Notes: a model not told the origin generated them from the sequence alone. Numbered from the stretch's first letter, positions 1 through 9,110 are shown. The stretch is DNA of 36,367 nt from Plantago elongata (GCA_036897095.1 JAYMSP010001092.1:1-36367), one strand, 5' to 3'. Translations and numbers: made by a program.

Positions 1-179
1 AAAACAATGCAATTTCATTAATTTCAACAAATAAGCACTCTTATAATATGAATAATATGTAAATAAAAATTAAAAAATTAAAAATTTTGATGACGTGGCG
101 ACGACGCAACGACGACGCGTCACCACTGGAGCAAAAACGACGACGCGCCGTCGACCCGTCACCATTGAGGATGGTCTAA
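1..179. repeat. GC-rich GACG-repeat tract, possible end of a MITE
   Basis: Positions about 90-178 are unusually GC-rich and full of GACGACG/CGTCGTC words, and end in CCATTGAGGATGGTCTAA. Read on the minus strand this gives a TTAGACCATCCTCAATGG-like end, which resembles the termini of plant PIF/Harbinger-type MITEs. The other end would lie outside the window, so the assignment is tentative. No coding potential is seen. Confidence 0.3.
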
Positions 180-789
180 ATATACAAATACATTGTAAGT
201 TTAATGTATAGAATGCTTTATTTGAAAAGTTAATACTTGAAACTAAAACATGTGGGGATTGTAACTAAACATTAAATAAATTTTATAAGTTGTACATTGC
301 TAAATCTTGAAATTAAGAAATAAAGTTTTTTTTTTTTTTTATACATTTCTTCTCATGTCATGCTATGTATGTTATTCTAAGAGACGTGTCTTACGGGTAT
401 GTAGACGAACAAATAAATATATCGACGTCTCATTTCACTAGCAATAAACTGACATGTGAATTAAACTCGCGGCACATACCATGACCAAATATGATGTTAG
501 AAAACGATACGCATATATCATTTATTCCGATCTCAACTTCCCATAACTTTCTTTACGTTGTTGATTGTCGTTCACAAAGTATACATTATTTTAATAATCA
601 ATGTAAATTATAACTGTTAAATTCATTCGTCACATAAAATAATGACCACCAATGTCTTAGAAAGGACAGGCTATCACTTAGTGTAAGATGGCTTTAGATT
701 TTACTGACTCAGTTAAGCAATAAAAGCAACAAAACTTCAGATGACATGATTTTGGATAAAGACAGAAGAGGTAGGAAGATGGGTTGTGA

Positions 790-1270
790 AGTTTCAACTA
801 AGCGGAAAATATCATACCAACAAGATATGTGTGGGGACAATCATGTGTAACCTTGTTAGCCCATTAGTGGTCGGGTCGTTACAAATGATACCAGAGCTAG
901 ACTATCCGGAATTGCAGGAACTAAGTACTATGCGGGACAAAGTTCTGCACCGTATGGATGATGGGAGCCCCCTCTAGATCTTGCATGGATGGTTAGTTCG
1001 GAAGAAATTGTACCCGTTAAGCTCGTCGAGGATTTAAGGGGATAGATTGTAATACCCAACATCTCACGGTTTAGAGTGAAGGGATGAAGGGTATAAATGA
1101 ATATCATCACTCTCATATGGTATGAAGCCTTTTGGTCGATACCAAAAGCAAATCCATACAGGTTTCAGCCCAAAACAGATACCATCAAACGATATGTGTG
1201 TGGTACAATTATAGGTAAACTTGTCGATCAATGGGTCTGGCCTCGGCCTATTAGTAATCGGGTCATTACA
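790..1270 (+). mobile_element. Degenerate TRIM-like LTR element, copy A
   Basis: A full LTR lies at 1048-1270 (223 bp), starting TGTAAT and ending ATTACA. A 5'-truncated partner LTR lies at about 790-883, sharing the block GATATGTGTG...GTCGGGTCGTTACA. Just after the first LTR, 886-897 (TGATACCAGAGC) matches 10 of 12 bases of the initiator-tRNA-Met primer-binding site. A purine run (AAGGGGATAGA, near 1036) stands before the second LTR as a polypurine tract. Only about 165 bp separates the LTRs and there is no gag or pol. This is the layout of a terminal-repeat retrotransposon in miniature. It is inactive and was present before the segmental duplication. Confidence 0.7.
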
Positions 1271-1512
1271 AATAATCCCTTATATAGTAAGCTTCTAAAG
1301 GATTATAGGGAGTATTATTAATTGGTAATATAACTGAAAAGTTAAACCAAAATAAAAAAGTAAAAACGATCAAACCTAACTGTAAGGGCTGTCAACCCAA
1401 GAATAAATGTCTTATGATCATCACCCATAATCTTCTCTAATCTCGTACCTTTCACTTAATCGTATCACCAATGACTTACATTGATGACAACATACACTAC
1501 ATGTAACTTATA

Positions 1513-1656
1513 ATGAAACATCATCTGAGTTGAAGCCACAATGGGATGATACTGTTGTTGATTACTTAACCGAAACCCCACAAAATTTCATGAATTATTG
1601 TTAATATTAAACCATCATTAACAAATCCAATCTCATACTTATAGTACTCTTGGTCG
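1513..1656 (-). pseudogene. bZIP 3'-end fragment (pseudogene)
   Basis: On the minus strand this is homologous to about the last 47 codons of the bZIP at 4307-4792. The NNS-NFVGF and QYHPIV parts of the C-terminus are still readable. The Trp codon of the intact gene is TGA here (1588-1590), the normal TAA stop has become TAT, and an extra ATG codon sits near the end. No basic region or zipper is present. It is the broken edge of duplication copy A and cannot encode a transcription factor. Confidence 0.8.
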
Positions 1657-1808
1657 ACTAGTCATGCCAATAGTTTAATATTTGGGCGTGACAGCAAATG
1701 CGAAAAGGATGTGACAATTAATAGCAACAGAAAGAAAATAGTATAATTGAATTAGATTATATTTTTATTAATAAACTTATATCAATATGAATTAATGGTT
1801 CATATTAA

Positions 1809-2489
1809 TCAACAAGGGTACACACAATAACATGCGCCATTGCTGCACACTCCATTTCCCTTGTATTGCTTTAAACAATTTGGAACGCAAGTCGAAAACT
1901 AACACCCGGTAGAACTCAACTGCACGGTACATCTCTTAGTATCAGCAGCCGTCACATCAATAACCATTGCAACTGCAAGAAATAGTTACCATAGTATTAA
2001 ATTTTCATTCCAATCCAATTAACGAAAGCTATTAATTAATTGATAACGAAGTGCAACTCAGCTGGTAAGCCGCTCCCCTCAAACCAATAGGTTGAGGGTT
2101 CGATTCTCCTTTAGCCGTTTAAAAAAAAATCTATTAAATGTGTTGGTCATATATGGTGAACTATGCTCGTACAAATCTCCAATTCACTCATGGAGAGTTG
2201 AAAAATTATCTCCATGAAAATTAACCTATAAAGTTGTAGTATGATAACAACCCATATGATAAATTCATCCCAAACACATCATTTATCCACTTCTTAAATG
2301 CAATATTTAAACATGATTGAAATTTATATTTCTAAATTTAAAAATGTAAAAGTAAATAAAAATAAACATTACTTTATAAATAAAAAATTTGGATTCATAC
2401 ACAAATAAAAGGATGAGACATATGTTAATAAGATGATTCGTGTGATTACCAGAGATGACAAGGAACATGATCCAAAAGAACTTTGTCAT
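1809..2489 (-). pseudogene. Defensin-like (DEFL/LCR-type) cysteine-rich peptide gene with in-frame stop
   Basis: Two exons on the minus strand: exon 1 at 2489-2450 (ATG start, ends before GTAATC) and exon 2 at 1972-1809 (after TTTCTTGCAG), joined in phase 1, giving 67 codons. Residues 1-23 form a hydrophobic signal peptide, beginning MTKFFWIM and ending near VTAAD. An intron within the signal-peptide region is typical of plant DEFL genes. The mature part has eight cysteines spaced C-x8-C-x4-C-x3-C-x9-C-x4-C-x-C-x3-C, with a GxC gamma-core-like segment before the last four, as in cysteine-stabilised alpha-beta folds. Codon 38, just after the second cysteine, is TAG (1899-1901), so the frame is cut after ten mature residues. 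All else is intact (signal, splice sites, all cysteines, terminal TGA), so the break looks recent. A SINE-like insert sits in the intron. Members of this family are secreted defence or signalling peptides; the role of this one is unknown. Confidence 0.75.
2047..2130 (+). mobile_element. tRNA-derived SINE-like copy
   Basis: A box-A-like CAACTCAGCTGGTAAG (about 2054-2069) is followed by a box-B-like GGGTTCGATTCTCC (2096-2109), then TAGCCGTTTA and a run of nine A. These are the internal RNA polymerase III promoter boxes of a tRNA, with an A tail. The ends cannot pair as an acceptor stem, so it is not a working tRNA gene. It lies inside the intron of the minus-strand defensin-like gene, in the opposite orientation. 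Confidence 0.55.
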
Positions 2490-2820
2490 TTTCTCAGGTT
2501 CAAAGACTTGTTAATAGTATGTTTCTCAGTTGTAACTTTGAGTTTATTTGTATTAGATATTGACTTATAATCAACAATACACGAATTATATATGGTGGAA
2601 GAGATGATAAATTAGGTCAATTTTATATACAAATATATGGCAATATAATTAATGTGACCATAATTTTTATTCTTATTATTATAAATTACTTACTCAATAT
2701 GACTTGTGGATAAATATTTTAGTATCATTATCATCTAGTGGAATAATATTAATTATCCATACAATACTTATATTTATTTTAATATTAGAAGATTTGCTAA
2801 CTAGAAACTTTTGAATAATG

Positions 2821-2885
2821 TTTTTTTTAAACGACAAAGGTGACTCGAACCTTCAACCTGAAGCGTCTTACCAATTGACCTTTTG
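2821..2885 (-). mobile_element. tRNA-derived SINE-like copy, minus strand
   Basis: On the minus strand the order is CAATTGGTAAGACGC (box-A side), GGTTCGAGTCACC (box-B-like), TGTCGTTTA, then eight A. The arrangement and the (G/T)TCGTTTA/GCCGTTTA-A(n) tail match the copy at 2047-2130, so the two belong to one family. It sits between the defensin-like gene and duplication copy B. Confidence 0.5.
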
Positions 2886-2995
2886 GATAATGTTTTACTA
2901 TCATAATAGATAGAACTAATACTATTAACCTTCATACCTTTGAAACTAATCTTATACAAGTTTTTAAAAATTATAATTTATTCAATATGTACTAT

Positions 2996-4454
2996 ATGTT
3001 CAAATACATTATTCTACGGATAGAATGCTTCTTTTGAAAAGTTAACAATAGAAACTAAAACATATGATGTAACTAATCATTAAATAATTTTGATAAGTTG
3101 TAAATTATTAATTCTTGAAGTTATGAAATAAAGGTGTTTGGAGTTTAATTTTAATATTTCTTTGCATGTCAAGCTAATGTTATTCCAAGAGACGTGTCTT
3201 AAGGGTATGTAGACGAACAAATAAATATATCGACGTCCACATATCACTGGTAATGGACTGACATGTAAATTAAACTCGCGGGATATACCATGACCAAATG
3301 TGTTGTTAGAAAACGATACGCATATATCATTTGTTCCAATCTCAACTTTTCATAACTTTCTTTACGTTGTTGATTGTCGTTCTCAAAGTATACATTAATT
3401 TAATAATCAATGTAAATTATAATTGTTAAATTCATTCGTCTCGTAAAATAATGGCCACCAATGTCTTAGAAAGGACATGTTATCACTAAGTGCAAGATGG
3501 CTTTAGATTTTACTAACTCAGTTAAGCAATAAAAGCAACAACAATTCAGATGACACGACTTTTGGATAAAGAACATAAGAGGTAGGAAGATGGGTTGTGA
3601 CGTTTCAACAAAGCGGATAATATCATACCAACAAGACACGTGTGAGGACAATCATGAGTAATTTTGTCGGCCCATTAGTGGTCGGGTCGTTACAATTGAT
3701 ACCAATGCGATACTATCCGGAATTGCAGGAAATAAGTACCATGCGGCACAAAGTGCTACACCGTATGGATGATGGGAGCCCCCTCTAGAATCCTGCATGG
3801 ATGGTTAGTCCGGAAGAAATTGTACCCCTTAAACTCGTCGATGATTTAATGGGGTAGATTGTAATACCCAACATCACACGGTTTAGAGTGAAGGGATGAA
3901 GGGTATAAATATTCATCATCACTCTCATATGGTATGAAGCCTTTTGGTCGATATCAAAAGTAATTCCGTACAGGCTTCTGCCCAAAGTAGATACCATCAA
4001 ACGATGTGTGTGGTACAATTATGATTAACCTTGCCGATCAATGGATCGGGTCTCGACCTATTAGTAATCGGGTCATTACAAATTATATAGTAAGCTTTAA
4101 TGAATTAGAGGGAGTATTATTAAATTGTAATATAACTGAAAGGTTACACCGAAATATAAAAGTAAAGACAATCAAACCTATTTTAAGGGTTGTCAACCCA
4201 AGAATAAAAGCCTTATGATCATCACCTAGAATCTTCTCTAATTTCGTACCCCTGACTTGATCGTATCACTAATGACTTACATTGATGACACTACATGTAA
4301 CTTAACTTAATGAAACATCTGAGCTGAAGTCACAATGGGATGATACTGATGTTGATTACTAAACGGAAAACCCACAAAATTCCATGAATTATTGCTCAAC
4401 ATTAAACCATCATCAACAAATTCCAATCCCATCTCATAATAGTACTCCTGGTCA
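2996..4454. repeat. Right copy (B) of the ~1.46-kb direct segmental duplication
   Basis: Homologous to 180-1656, offset about 2.8 kb, same orientation. Unlike copy A, this copy is continuous with an intact bZIP gene: its right end, at about 4454, falls inside the coding sequence 4307-4792. Copy B is therefore the ancestral arrangement, and it includes the downstream flank of the bZIP. The part outside the gene and the TRIM-like element has no coding signal. Confidence 0.85.
3600..4080 (+). mobile_element. Degenerate TRIM-like LTR element, copy B
   Basis: This is the counterpart of the element at 790-1270. The 3' LTR is 3860-4080 (221 bp, TGTAAT...ATTACA). The truncated 5' LTR ends at 3694, followed by a weaker primer-binding site (TGATACCAATGC, 3697-3708). 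The purine tract reads ATGGGGTAGA. Both copies lack the same 5' part of the first LTR, so the truncation predates the duplication. Confidence 0.68.
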
Positions 4455-4792
4455 CCCTTGAACAAGCAGCTTGACTCATTGACACAATCCAAAATCTGGT
4501 TGAGAGAGTTGAGAGTTTGAGTCAGCTCCATCACCTGAGCCCTCAGAAATGCATTTTCAGATTCTACACTGATCAACCCTTGTGTGGTCATATTCACTTT
4601 CCTCGAGATCTTGTCATTTTCGTTCCGAAGCTGAGCCACATGAGACTTTAGTTCCTCCAAATGCTGTTGTTTTCTCATCCTGGAACGCTTCGCCGACTCC
4701 CTGTTCGATTCCATTCTCTTTCGCTTCCTCAGGTCTTCGTCTGAACCAGAGTTTGGTGAACCAGATGATGAATTTCCATATGAAGATACCAT
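4307..4792 (-). CDS. Group S1 bZIP transcription factor (bZIP2/11/44/53 type)
   Basis: Single-exon gene for a 161-residue nuclear DNA-binding protein. The basic region spans about residues 22-42 (RKRKRMESNRESAKRSRMRK) with the invariant N30-x7-R38. The zipper follows with L48, L55, I62, T69, V76, L83, L90 and L97 in heptads. The Ser/Gly-rich N-terminus, small size, lack of introns and C-terminal MF-type ending fit group S1. That group binds ACGT/ACTCAT-type elements as heterodimers with group C bZIPs and controls amino-acid and sugar metabolism under low energy. The ATG at 4792 is chosen because the open frame further upstream (to 4828) begins with TTG, not ATG. Translation is probably repressed by sucrose through the uORF at 4958-5020. 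The last 47 codons or so lie in duplication copy B. Group membership is firm; the exact Arabidopsis orthologue is not. Confidence 0.95.
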   Translation of the reverse strand: MVSSYGNSSSGSPNSGSDEDLRKRKRMESNRESAKRSRMRKQQHLEELKSHVAQLRNENDKISRKVNMTTQGLISVESENAFLRAQVMELTQTLNSLNQILDCVNESSCLFKGDQEYYYEMGLEFVDDGLMLSNNSWNFVGFPFSNQHQYHPIVTSAQMFH

Positions 4793-4883
4793 TATGTTCC
4801 CAATGCAACAAACAAACTTTTCGCACAATACAACTAATATATCGAATACGCTTAGCTAACAGTATAATAAGATTAAAGATAAG

Positions 4884-4885
4884 TG

Positions 4886-4912
<27 letters not shown>
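4884..4912. repeat. (AT)n microsatellite in the bZIP 5' leader
   Basis: About 14 TA dinucleotide units lie between the uORFs and the bZIP start codon, inside the predicted leader. Its length is likely to vary between individuals, which would change the spacing from the uORFs to the main start codon. Confidence 0.9.
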
Positions 4913-4916
<4 letters not shown>

Positions 4917-4928
4917 GTGTTTAACTAG

Positions 4929-4961
4929 TTATAGGAAAGAAATGAATGAAAACAAGATCAT
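4929..4961 (-). CDS. Second uORF overlapping the sucrose-control uORF
   Basis: A 10-codon frame (MILFSFISFL, then TAA) starts at the ATG that overlaps the sucrose-control uORF stop as ATGA. Group S1 bZIP leaders often carry several uORFs, including one overlapping the conserved one. The overlap would allow a terminating ribosome to restart here and so further limit access to the main start at 4792. The sequence itself is not known to be conserved, so function is inferred from position only. Confidence 0.5.
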   Translation of the reverse strand: MILFSFISFL

Positions 4962-5020
4962 GAGAAAACGTAGAACCAGTAGAGGAAAACAACAGAGAAA
5001 GATTGAACTAGGTAGTACAT
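4958..5020 (-). CDS. Sucrose-control peptide uORF of the bZIP mRNA
   Basis: A 20-codon upstream ORF whose last 17 residues (LVQSFSVVFLYWFYVFS) match, as I recall it, the C-terminal part of the conserved sucrose-control peptide of Arabidopsis group S1 bZIP leaders. In that family the nascent peptide stalls the ribosome at the uORF stop when sucrose is high, reducing translation of the downstream bZIP. The ATG (5018-5020) is the only in-frame start, because an in-frame TAA lies at 5030-5032. The peptide is therefore shorter at its N-terminus than the roughly 40-residue version I recall for bZIP11. It ends 165 bases before the main ATG and about 55 bases downstream of a TATA box. Confidence 0.92.
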   Translation of the reverse strand: MYYLVQSFSVVFLYWFYVFS

Positions 5021-5074
5021 TAATTGATATTAGCTGGTTTACTTCAAGCAATACTACTTAATTAAGTAATGGTG

Positions 5075-5082
5075 TATATATA
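5075..5082 (-). promoter_or_regulatory. Probable TATA box of the bZIP gene
   Basis: On the minus strand ACTATATATACACC stands about 55-60 bases before the sucrose-control uORF ATG. This would place transcription start near 5045-5050 and give a leader of roughly 250 nt containing both uORFs. Confidence 0.5.
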
Positions 5083-5144
5083 GTTTTTATGCAACAAGAT
5101 TTGTTAATTGGAATGGAGATGAAAGGAAAGGGAAGATAGTGAAG

Positions 5145-5172
5145 TTTTTTTTTTTAAACGGCAAAAATATAT
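5145..5172 (-). mobile_element. SINE-like 3' tail fragment upstream of the bZIP promoter
   Basis: On the minus strand TTTTTGCCGTTTA is followed by eleven A, the same 3' tail as the SINE-like copies at 2047-2130 and 2821-2885. No tRNA-like boxes are visible, so this would be a 5'-truncated copy. It lies about 65 bases upstream of the predicted TATA box. Confidence 0.35.
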
Positions 5173-5182
5173 TGGTATATTT

Positions 5183-7009
5183 TGGAGTTTACAAGATGAC
5201 AGATACTTAGTATAGGAAGAGAAGTAAGCAGAGGAGGAAGAGGATTTTGGTGTAGGAGATGTGTGAATTATAGATGTCAAATGGCAGTGGTCAAATGGTG
5301 GTGCATGATCATGTCGTTCAGAAAATTCAAAAGTAGTAGTATGTCATACTTTAATGTTTAATTAAGGAAAGTATGTAGTTGCCTAACTGGAGAAAAATTG
5401 ATGGTTTATTTTTAAATATGAATTTCTGCTTTTTATGAGTAAATACAGACAACAGATAGCTATAGTTCTATAATCGGATTCTACTCAAATTAAGGATAGT
5501 GCATGGTTGTAAATAATTTTGAAGATGACTCTGCTGCATTCCAAGCCACAGAATCTATCAAAACCTTATAGATCCGGACTATGTATATAAGTATGTTTCC
5601 GTCAAGTTCATCTCATCTTTTCTACTTCTGCTACAAAAGAAAAATAACTAGTTTCATAAGATCAGTTGCAAACAGCCTCTTAATCTTGTTTGAGGTACTT
5701 GATTTTGCTTATTCGACTAAGCAAAGAAGTCGAACATTCATTTAACTAGGTATAGCCGGCTCAACTTTTAGTTATACTTTTGAATGATATAATAGTATGA
5801 TGTAACATAAAGGCCAACATACACCCAACTTACTTTGATCTCAAATTGACTAGCTAATAGTTTTACTATATATCTACACTGATCACTGTTATGTTAAGAA
5901 TTGGCAACAATCTTGTTCTAGAACTAAAGATTATAATCCATTATAAATTTATGAACATGCACTTATACAACATTATTCAACACAAGCATATGAGATGTTG
6001 GAAGTTGCATTATATAAGCTGTAACCAATTAGTGTGCCAACAAAATTAAAGTTCCAAGCACACACCAACTGACCAACTGTTCAACTTGGCATTGGTATCA
6101 ATCAAATTCAAGCAAAGATGGTTCGATCAGCTAGCATTGTCATATTAATTAGAAAAGCAAGTGCATGCATAAATCATAATCTATATACCCGGCCCATAGA
6201 TAAGTGAATGGTAGTACTGTATTAAAGTAGTGGAGTCACTGTCCAGGCCTATATAACTTTCGAAGATACTACATTGCAATTGGAGATCTTACAAAGTTGA
6301 CACATACTTTTTTTTTTTTTTATATGTCGAAAGTATGTTCCTGTTAGCTTCTTTCAGCTCTTATCCACTACCCTGCCGTTGCTTCATTTCAAAGGTTTGC
6401 TTAATTGATATATCATCATCTGATAAGTGGTGGCAATTTTTTTCATACTTTTTTTTCTCACCACGTGCTGCCAGACGTTTCTAGCAAGTATATGGAATAT
6501 ACTATTAGCATCAATGTATTTATTCGGTGATCTCACACCGTGCTAATATAATTAGAAATACATTCACATTATATTCTACGAATATCGGGTATGAAAATTA
6601 ATAAACATTCTACTATTATTTTACGTATCACAGAATAAACAAGCATCTCATACATTATTATTATAACATCATCAAAGCACAATCAACAATGACACATTTT
6701 TAAAACAAGGAGATTCATCAAATCATAAGCGAGTAAAGATGCTATCTCATGTACGTATGTACTATGTACCATTATACATTCATTCGTAAAATTTGAGTAG
6801 AGATTATTGTGTGAATGGAAATCGTCCTTGCGATTCTCGGAATTAATTTCTCAATCGATTTTTGATGCATCGATGCTTCTAGAATCAATACAACAATTAA
6901 TTTACCATATACTCTGGGAGCTATTGATTATATACACTAATTAATTTATAGGAAAGAAAGTATACAAAATATATATTCAGTATAACACTATTATATAATT
7001 TTATTAAGA
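5183..7009. other. Intergenic, no gene found
   Basis: AT-rich DNA without a convincing ORF, splice pattern or RNA gene on either strand. The part nearest 5183 is upstream of the bZIP. A perfect G-box (CACGTG, 6464-6469) and a T13 run near 6310 are the only distinct marks, and no adjacent gene explains them. Confidence 0.6.
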
Positions 7010-7866
7010 GAAAATTATATTTCTCTCTAACTTTTTTTAGCACACTTTGATTTTACACAAAGACCTTCTTTTTAGAATTTGTACTAGAACGTTAGTGACC
7101 ATATCAAGTCAACATATAACTTAGACGGTGTTAACTTGACCATTAGTGAAAATGATATTTTAGTAAAAGGTTTAGGTAGCAAGCTCTTCATTTTAAATAG
7201 TTTCTGGTGTATATTGATTTTTTTTCAAAAGGTTGGTGTGTCGAGTGATACTTTGTGTACAAGTTTGCAGTTACAAGTACAAATATTCAAGTTCTTCTTT
7301 CAATCAAAGCAATATGAAATTTGATACTGTAATAACCATATGAGAATGCACATTTCAATTAAAAAATCAACAAATTACACTACGAAAACAACCCATCAAA
7401 ACAGAAACTATACAAACAATTAACACATATACCCCAAAGAAACAACATATCTTGAACCTCCGACCAGGATGCCCGTCCGTTCAAGATGTTATTCGAGCAC
7501 TTGGAACCTACGTTGGTAAATTGTAGGAATTGGATCATCCGTTATGTTCGAATTACTATAAATTCAGCCGAATTGTTGGAATTGGACAGAAATGAGGAAA
7601 TTGGGAATTGGGGGATTTTATTAGGGTTTATGTGTACAATAAATGGAGGAAAACTGAGTGAATAAGAGGGAAATCAGATAAGACATGGAGGGAAAACGTG
7701 TAAAAATTGACTTTTTTACCCTCACTAACGAAAGTTTTAAACGGCATCCAACCTTTGTGTTAGTGAATATTTTTTTCTAACGTTCTAGTACAGACTCTAA
7801 AGAAAAAAGATTCGGTGTAAAATCAAAGTAGAAATCAAAAAATTATAATGTATTATAAAATTTTCC
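7010..7866. mobile_element. Non-autonomous DNA transposon with long terminal inverted repeats
   Basis: The left arm (7010-7094, weaker to about 7165) and right arm (7778-7866) are inverted copies. CTTTGATTTTACAC at 7045-7058 pairs with GTGTAAAATCAAAG at 7815-7828, and GTACTAGAACGTTA at 7081-7094 pairs with TAACGTTCTAGTAC at 7778-7791. The interior (about 7390-7700) has a more balanced composition than the arms and no transposase. Arm length suggests a Mutator-like or similar element. The termini are eroded and I could not settle the target duplication. Confidence 0.65.
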
Positions 7867-8780
7867 CCCTCATTAATTAGAAGAAAATTTTAACGGAGAG
7901 GTGGGTACTTTGGAGGAACCCAAAGAGGCCCAAAATACGAATTATTAGATTCAATTTGGGCTAGCGAAATTGCATTATCCACTGATTCATCAATCTCATT
8001 TTGTTACTTGATCAGAACTCGAAGTACACAAGCCCATCAGAATTCGAACTGGGCTCCGTACTGTGATCTATCTATACATTTGAGGGCATGCAATCAAACA
8101 AATTAAGAGAAAATTGAGTACATCACCTACGTTGAGCATCAAATTGGAAATTATCCTTTTATTTGAGCATCCAGTTTCATTTTTAATGTGCAAACTTCCA
8201 AAATTATCCTTTTATTTGCAAAAAATAGTCCAACAAACTACTTAAAATTGTGGAAATTAACTTTATTATTTCTTTTGTAATTGTTTCTTACTTTCTTTAT
8301 TTGTTTTACATCTATTGTGTTATATATATAATTATTTATTTTAATTTTCATTTTTCAATCAATAATATATAGTAAAATATAAATTATAAAAATGTAAGAG
8401 TTACACCAATTTTTATATTTTTTTCGTCTTCTACCAATAGAGACCAATCTTGAATATATTACAATCACTATAATTTTATATTTTTTAAACTATACAAATA
8501 GTGATCAATTTTGAAAGTATGGATATCATATTCTATTTTCATTAATAACTAGAATATTTTTTTTAATATTGTTGTACACAAATTCTTATTAGAAACGGTA
8601 TCTATGTAACTTGTCTATAGACGGTCATACGGTTTACATTAACTAGTTGAAAACCAACTATTGTACTATTAAAGTGGCGGTGAAAATAAAAATGTGATGT
8701 ACTATTATGTAAAAAAAGTATATATATTAATAAAATATACGGTCAAGGAGTTTAACTAATTTGTATAAAATAAAATAATG
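7867..8780. other. Intergenic, AT-rich, no gene found
   Basis: Strongly AT-rich sequence (especially 8240-8580) without coding signal. No element could be delimited. Confidence 0.55.
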
Positions 8781-8787
8781 TTAATAG

Positions 8788-8852
8788 CACATAGACCGTC
8801 TCTAGATAAATTATCCAGAGAGTTAATCTAGAGACTGTTTCTCATAAGTTTG
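8788..8852. repeat. Imperfect palindrome
   Basis: GACCGTCTCTAGATAAA near 8791 is answered by TTAATCTAGAGACTGTTTC near 8824, forming a hairpin-capable inverted repeat with a loop of about 12 bases. The left half (CACATAGACCGTCTC) recurs inside the tandem field, for example near 11013, so the palindrome may be its outermost partial unit or the source of that motif. Confidence 0.5.
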
Positions 8853-8949
8853 TGATTTTATTTATTACATATTGGTTGATACACATAATAACTTTTCTTT
8901 TTTCCAATTTCAGGTGTTCTTTCACAACTTAATTTTGGAACTCTTTCTA

Positions 8950-9110
8950 TTGTTCAAATATACAATCTGACTGTATTTTTGAAATTTCATTATACAATCA
9001 GACTGTATTTTTTAAGTTTCAATATACAATCGGAATGTATCATGACATAATGTATAATGACATACTGTATTTTGAAAGTTGCATGATACAGTTATAGTTG
9101 TATCATGAAA
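8950..9110. repeat. Minisatellite with ~32-bp unit, block 1
   Basis: Degenerate units of the type TACAATCTGACTGTATTTTT-GAAATTTCATTA repeat three to four times. The same unit, in the same orientation, returns at about 10335-10445 and 11255-11425. Confidence 0.6.

Larger units (their letters stand above)
180..1656. repeat. Left copy (A) of a ~1.46-kb direct segmental duplication
   Basis: This segment aligns along nearly its whole length with 2996-4454. Examples are AGAGACGTGTCTTA near 380 and near 3188, the AAACGATACGCATATATCAT block near 501 and near 3311, and the TRIM-like element in both. The copies differ by many substitutions and small indels, so the duplication is not recent. Copy A ends inside sequence homologous to the bZIP coding region, with the match breaking off just after TCTTGGTC at about 1656. 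The upstream part of the bZIP is therefore missing here. Confidence 0.85.

Noticed and set aside
2047-2130. Functional tRNA gene
   Set aside because: Box-A- and box-B-like motifs are present, but no acceptor stem pairs and an A tail follows, so a SINE-like relic is more likely.
4793-4828. N-terminal extension of the bZIP frame to 4828
   Set aside because: The frame is open but the first codon is TTG on the minus strand; the first true ATG is at 4792 and fits the family N-terminus.
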